Origin: Acidimicrobiales bacterium
GTDB lineage: Bacteria > Actinomycetota > Acidimicrobiia > Acidimicrobiales > SHLQ01
Direction of reading: 5' to 3'
DNA length: 9,051 bases
Assembly (NCBI GenBank): GCA_013002375.1
Contig: JABDJW010000288.1
Location: 1-9,051, forward strand
Shown in pieces: positions 7,129-9,051 of the stretch (position 1 is the first letter of the stretch; every line of letters starts with the position of its first letter). Made by a program: the position numbers and the translations under genes. The notes under the pieces are model-generated. The model made no database searches and was not told the origin of the DNA. It saw nothing but the letters and a program-made list of their open reading frames with translations.

Positions 7129-7617
7129 ATGAGGTTTTGCCGACTCATCGCGCTCGTCGCCCTCGCGCTGCTCGCCGCGAGCTGCACGCGTGGCGATTCA
7201 GCCGAGATCGTCCTGGTCGGTTTCGAACCGCAGCTCGATGCCGCGATGCACCTCGAACCGCCCGTCGCCGAACCCATCCCCGAGCCGGGCGTGACCGTCC
7301 TGTCGCCGGCCGAAGGTACCGTCGTCGTCTCGCCGGTCACCCTGACCCTCGAGGTCCAGGCTGATGAGCTCGACCCGATCGAGCGTCAGGTGCACACCTT
7401 CGTCGACGAACCGTGCGCCGCACCGGGAGACAGCGTGCCGATCAATACCTCGAGGACCCGACTCGGTCCCGACGAGAACACGGTCGAGGTCGAGGTCGAC
7501 ACCGGCTTTCACTCGATCTGTGTGTTGTTCATCGATGCGACCGGCCGGGCCAGCGCAGCGACTGACACCATCTCGGTCGCCGTGGTTCCACCCGACAGCC
7601 CCGCGGCGCCGGGCTAG
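7129..7617 (+). CDS. Secreted lipoprotein with an Ig-like / DUF4399-like domain
   Basis: This 162-residue protein is predicted to be lipid-anchored on the outer face of the cytoplasmic membrane. Residues 1-18 form a short signal peptide (Arg2/Arg5, then a hydrophobic stretch) ending in the lipobox-like LAAS-C, with C19 as the lipidated cysteine. After a Pro/Glu-rich linker (about 43-54) comes a beta-rich domain starting VLSPAEGTVVVSPV (57-70). It contains HTFVDE (89-94) and ends in a strand with HSICVLFIDATG (128-139). The 'SP..G..V.SPV ... H.FVD ... VE...G.HS.C' layout resembles DUF4399-type domains, whose function is unknown. C96 and C131 could form a disulphide. A TTG at 7090 in the same frame would add 13 residues before the signal peptide and is less likely. 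The gene is divergent from the c-di-GMP receptor gene and convergent with the HTH gene, sharing its stop site with it. No function is claimed beyond the location. Confidence 0.82.
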   Translation: MRFCRLIALVALALLAASCTRGDSAEIVLVGFEPQLDAAMHLEPPVAEPIPEPGVTVLSPAEGTVVVSPVTLTLEVQADELDPIERQVHTFVDEPCAAPGDSVPINTSRTRLGPDENTVEVEVDTGFHSICVLFIDATGRASAATDTISVAVVPPDSPAAPG

Positions 7618-7805
7618 TCGGTCAGATCGATCGGGCCGAGATCATGGGTCTCGGCGAGGACGACGAGATCGTCGCGTCGAAGCCGAATACCGCGGCCCTC
7701 CTGCTGAATGCTGACCTCGCCGTCCATCACCAGATCGAGAAGCGTTCGGACGGGGATACCGAGGGCCGCGGCCGCCTGACTGGCGGTGAGGAGTTCTTCA
7801 GCCAC
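7614..7805 (-). CDS. Small excisionase/BldC-type helix-turn-helix DNA-binding protein
   Basis: This 63-residue protein is a single winged-helix DNA-binding domain of the HTH_17 / MerR N-terminal type. LLTASQAAAALGIPVRTLLDLV (residues 5-26, no longer motif needed) gives the helix-turn-helix. The turn DGEVS (28-32) and the basic wing RGIRLRRDDL (38-47) follow. It has no effector domain and no excisionase-specific tail. The order of elements is the same as in BldC of Streptomyces, though this is not evidence of orthology. The GTG start (7805-7803) lies within the final codons of the oxidoreductase gene, with an 8-base overlap (GTGGCTGA) and no strong ribosome-binding site, so translation is probably coupled. 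At the other end its TAG overlaps the lipoprotein TAG on the opposite strand. Targets are unknown; regulation of its own operon is a reasonable inference. Confidence 0.83.
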   Translation of the reverse strand: MAEELLTASQAAAALGIPVRTLLDLVMDGEVSIQQEGRGIRLRRDDLVVLAETHDLGPIDLTD

Positions 7806-9051
7806 GAGCCGAGTCTACCGAGGCTCGGGCCTCGGCCGGAGCGACCTCGACCGGAATACCGTTGACCACCGCGTTGCCGGAGATCGCGTCGACCAGGTGG
7901 CCCGGCGACAAGATGTTCGAGTTCACCCCCGCGAACTCCTTGGCCACCGACAGCTGCACGCCATCGAGGTCATGCCCCCAGCCGTGGGGAAGCGACACCA
8001 CGCCGGGCATCATCTCGTCGGTCACTTCCACCGAGATCTCGATACTGCCCGACTCACTGCTGACCGATGCCACTCCCCCGTCGGCCACGCCGGCCGCCTC
8101 GGCGTCGGTGGGGTGCATCATCAGCGTGCATCGGTCCTTCCCCTTCACCAGCACCTTGACGTTGTGCATCCACGAGTTGTTGCTTCGGAGATGGCGGCGG
8201 CTGACCAGCACGAGGCCGTCGTCGGACCGGGCGAGACGGGCCCGAAGCCGCGGCAGATCGTTCACGACGTAATCGGGTGCGGCATCGATACGCCCGTTCG
8301 GCGTCTGCAGGACCTCCCGCACGCGAGGCCGAAGCGGACCGAGGTCGATGCCGTTGGGGTGCGCCTTCAGCTTCTCGAACGTCCAGCCGTCCGGGTTCGC
8401 CCCGTACCGATCGCCGTACGAGCCGGTACGAATGGCGAGATCGACGAACCGGTCGGGACCCCGACCCTCGGTGGCCGCCACGATCTCCGTCGGGTCGCGA
8501 TCGCTGATCCCGAACTGCGGATACTCAACCACCTTGCCCACGAAACCCGCGAAGTAGGCGTCGTCGAGCATCGCGGTGTCGACACCGTCGGCCGGCATGC
8601 CCAAGAACAGGCCGGCCAAGGTCAGGAGGACCTCCCACTCGCGGGGTTGGTCGTCGGGGATGTCGAAGATCGGCGCCGACCACTTGCTGGCGTTGCGAAT
8701 CGCCCACGACCAGATCATCTCATCCATGTGGGGCTGCTCGAGGTGTGACTGGCCGGGCAGGATCACGTGGGCATGGCGGGTCGTCTCGTTGAGCCAGTTG
8801 TCGATGCTGATCATGCAGTCGAGCATCGGCAGGGCCGCGTCGAGGGCCGCGCAATCGGGCGACGAGATCACCGGATTGCCCGCGATCGTGACCAAGCCCT
8901 TCAGCTGCCCGTCGCCGGGGGTCGCGATCTCCTCGGCCAGGCACGACACCGGAACCTGGCCCAAGACCTCGGGGGCGCCCCGAACCCGGCTGTGCCACCG
9001 ACCGAAGGTAACCCGGCCGTCCTCGTCTAACTGATCGGGCCGAGGCAGTTT
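7798..9051 (-). CDS. Molybdopterin (bis-MGD) oxidoreductase, C-terminal half; runs off the right edge
   Basis: This is a DMSO-reductase/formate-dehydrogenase superfamily catalytic subunit. The frame is open to the last base of the window, giving 417 visible residues with the true start outside. Apparent internal starts such as the TTG at 8964 are not the beginning: upstream codons still match the family (FGRWHSRVRGAPE). Recognisable segments are AGNPVISSPD, NETTRHAHVILPGQ, and the C-terminal molydop-binding beta-barrel with RRHLRSNNSWMHN and VVSLPHGWGHD. The N-terminal [4Fe-4S] cysteines and the Mo ligand are not in view, so neither the substrate nor the subclass can be stated. No twin-arginine signal can be checked. 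The gene ends inside the start of the HTH gene, forming a coupled pair. It is the upstream gene of that operon. Confidence 0.9.
   Translation of the reverse strand, partial: KLPRPDQLDEDGRVTFGRWHSRVRGAPEVLGQVPVSCLAEEIATPGDGQLKGLVTIAGNPVISSPDCAALDAALPMLDCMISIDNWLNETTRHAHVILPGQSHLEQPHMDEMIWSWAIRNASKWSAPIFDIPDDQPREWEVLLTLAGLFLGMPADGVDTAMLDDAYFAGFVGKVVEYPQFGISDRDPTEIVAATEGRGPDRFVDLAIRTGSYGDRYGANPDGWTFEKLKAHPNGIDLGPLRPRVREVLQTPNGRIDAAPDYVVNDLPRLRARLARSDDGLVLVSRRHLRSNNSWMHNVKVLVKGKDRCTLMMHPTDAEAAGVADGGVASVSSESGSIEISVEVTDEMMPGVVSLPHGWGHDLDGVQLSVAKEFAGVNSNILSPGHLVDAISGNAVVNGIPVEVAPAEARASVDSARG

Noticed and set aside
7597..7615. Hairpin AGCCC / GGGCT with a 9-base loop at the end of the lipoprotein gene, considered as a bidirectional terminator
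   Set aside because: It has only five pairs, no U-tract on either strand, and lies inside coding sequence.
7614..7805. Excisionase-like protein considered as a trace of a mobile element or prophage
   Set aside because: There is no integrase, att repeat, tRNA or base-composition change nearby, and the gene is embedded by overlap in a metabolic operon.
7786..8748. Plus-strand open frame (320 codons) opposite the molybdoenzyme gene
   Set aside because: The minus-strand frame carries clear molybdopterin-family motifs across this stretch.
8877..8964. TTG at 8964 as the start of a short oxidoreductase
   Set aside because: The frame continues without a stop to the window edge, and the upstream codons still match the molybdopterin family.

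Overview
The window is dense, GC-rich bacterial DNA with short intergenic gaps, four of its six genes on the minus strand, and ATGA or GTG start/stop overlaps. The codon pattern and the sensor architecture fit a high-GC actinobacterium. An Acidimicrobiia-like relative is my best guess, by inference only, because no phylogenetic marker gene is present. I see no rRNA, tRNA, CRISPR array, insertion sequence or origin.

Left third (1-4225, minus strand): a two-gene double-strand-break repair operon. An AddB-like gene comes first. It has a degenerate helicase half, a RecB-family PD-(D/E)XK nuclease and a four-cysteine Fe-S staple. Its stop codon overlaps the ATG of an AddA/RecB-like UvrD-family helicase, which runs off the left edge. 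Together they should form an AddAB-type helicase-nuclease that resects broken ends for RecA.

Middle (4282-7026, minus strand): a 914-residue membrane protein made of a TM helix, a NIT-like extracytoplasmic sensor, a second TM helix, HAMP, a GAF-like linker, GGDEF and EAL. Both c-di-GMP enzyme domains have lost key catalytic residues while many ligand-pocket residues of the EAL domain remain. It therefore looks like a c-di-GMP receptor of the LapD type by topology rather than a turnover enzyme. This is the most interesting protein in the window.

Right third: a 102-bp divergent intergenic region with two short palindromes separates that gene from a plus-strand secreted lipoprotein (7129-7617). 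Converging on the lipoprotein is a minus-strand pair. One member is the C-terminal half of a molybdopterin (bis-MGD) oxidoreductase entering from the right edge. The other is a 63-residue excisionase/BldC-type HTH protein whose GTG start lies inside the last codons of the oxidoreductase gene. The lipoprotein and HTH genes end on one shared CTAG.

Working picture: addBA is housekeeping repair. The degenerate c-di-GMP receptor and the divergent lipoprotein may form a transmembrane signalling pair. The oxidoreductase carries its own small DNA-binding partner.
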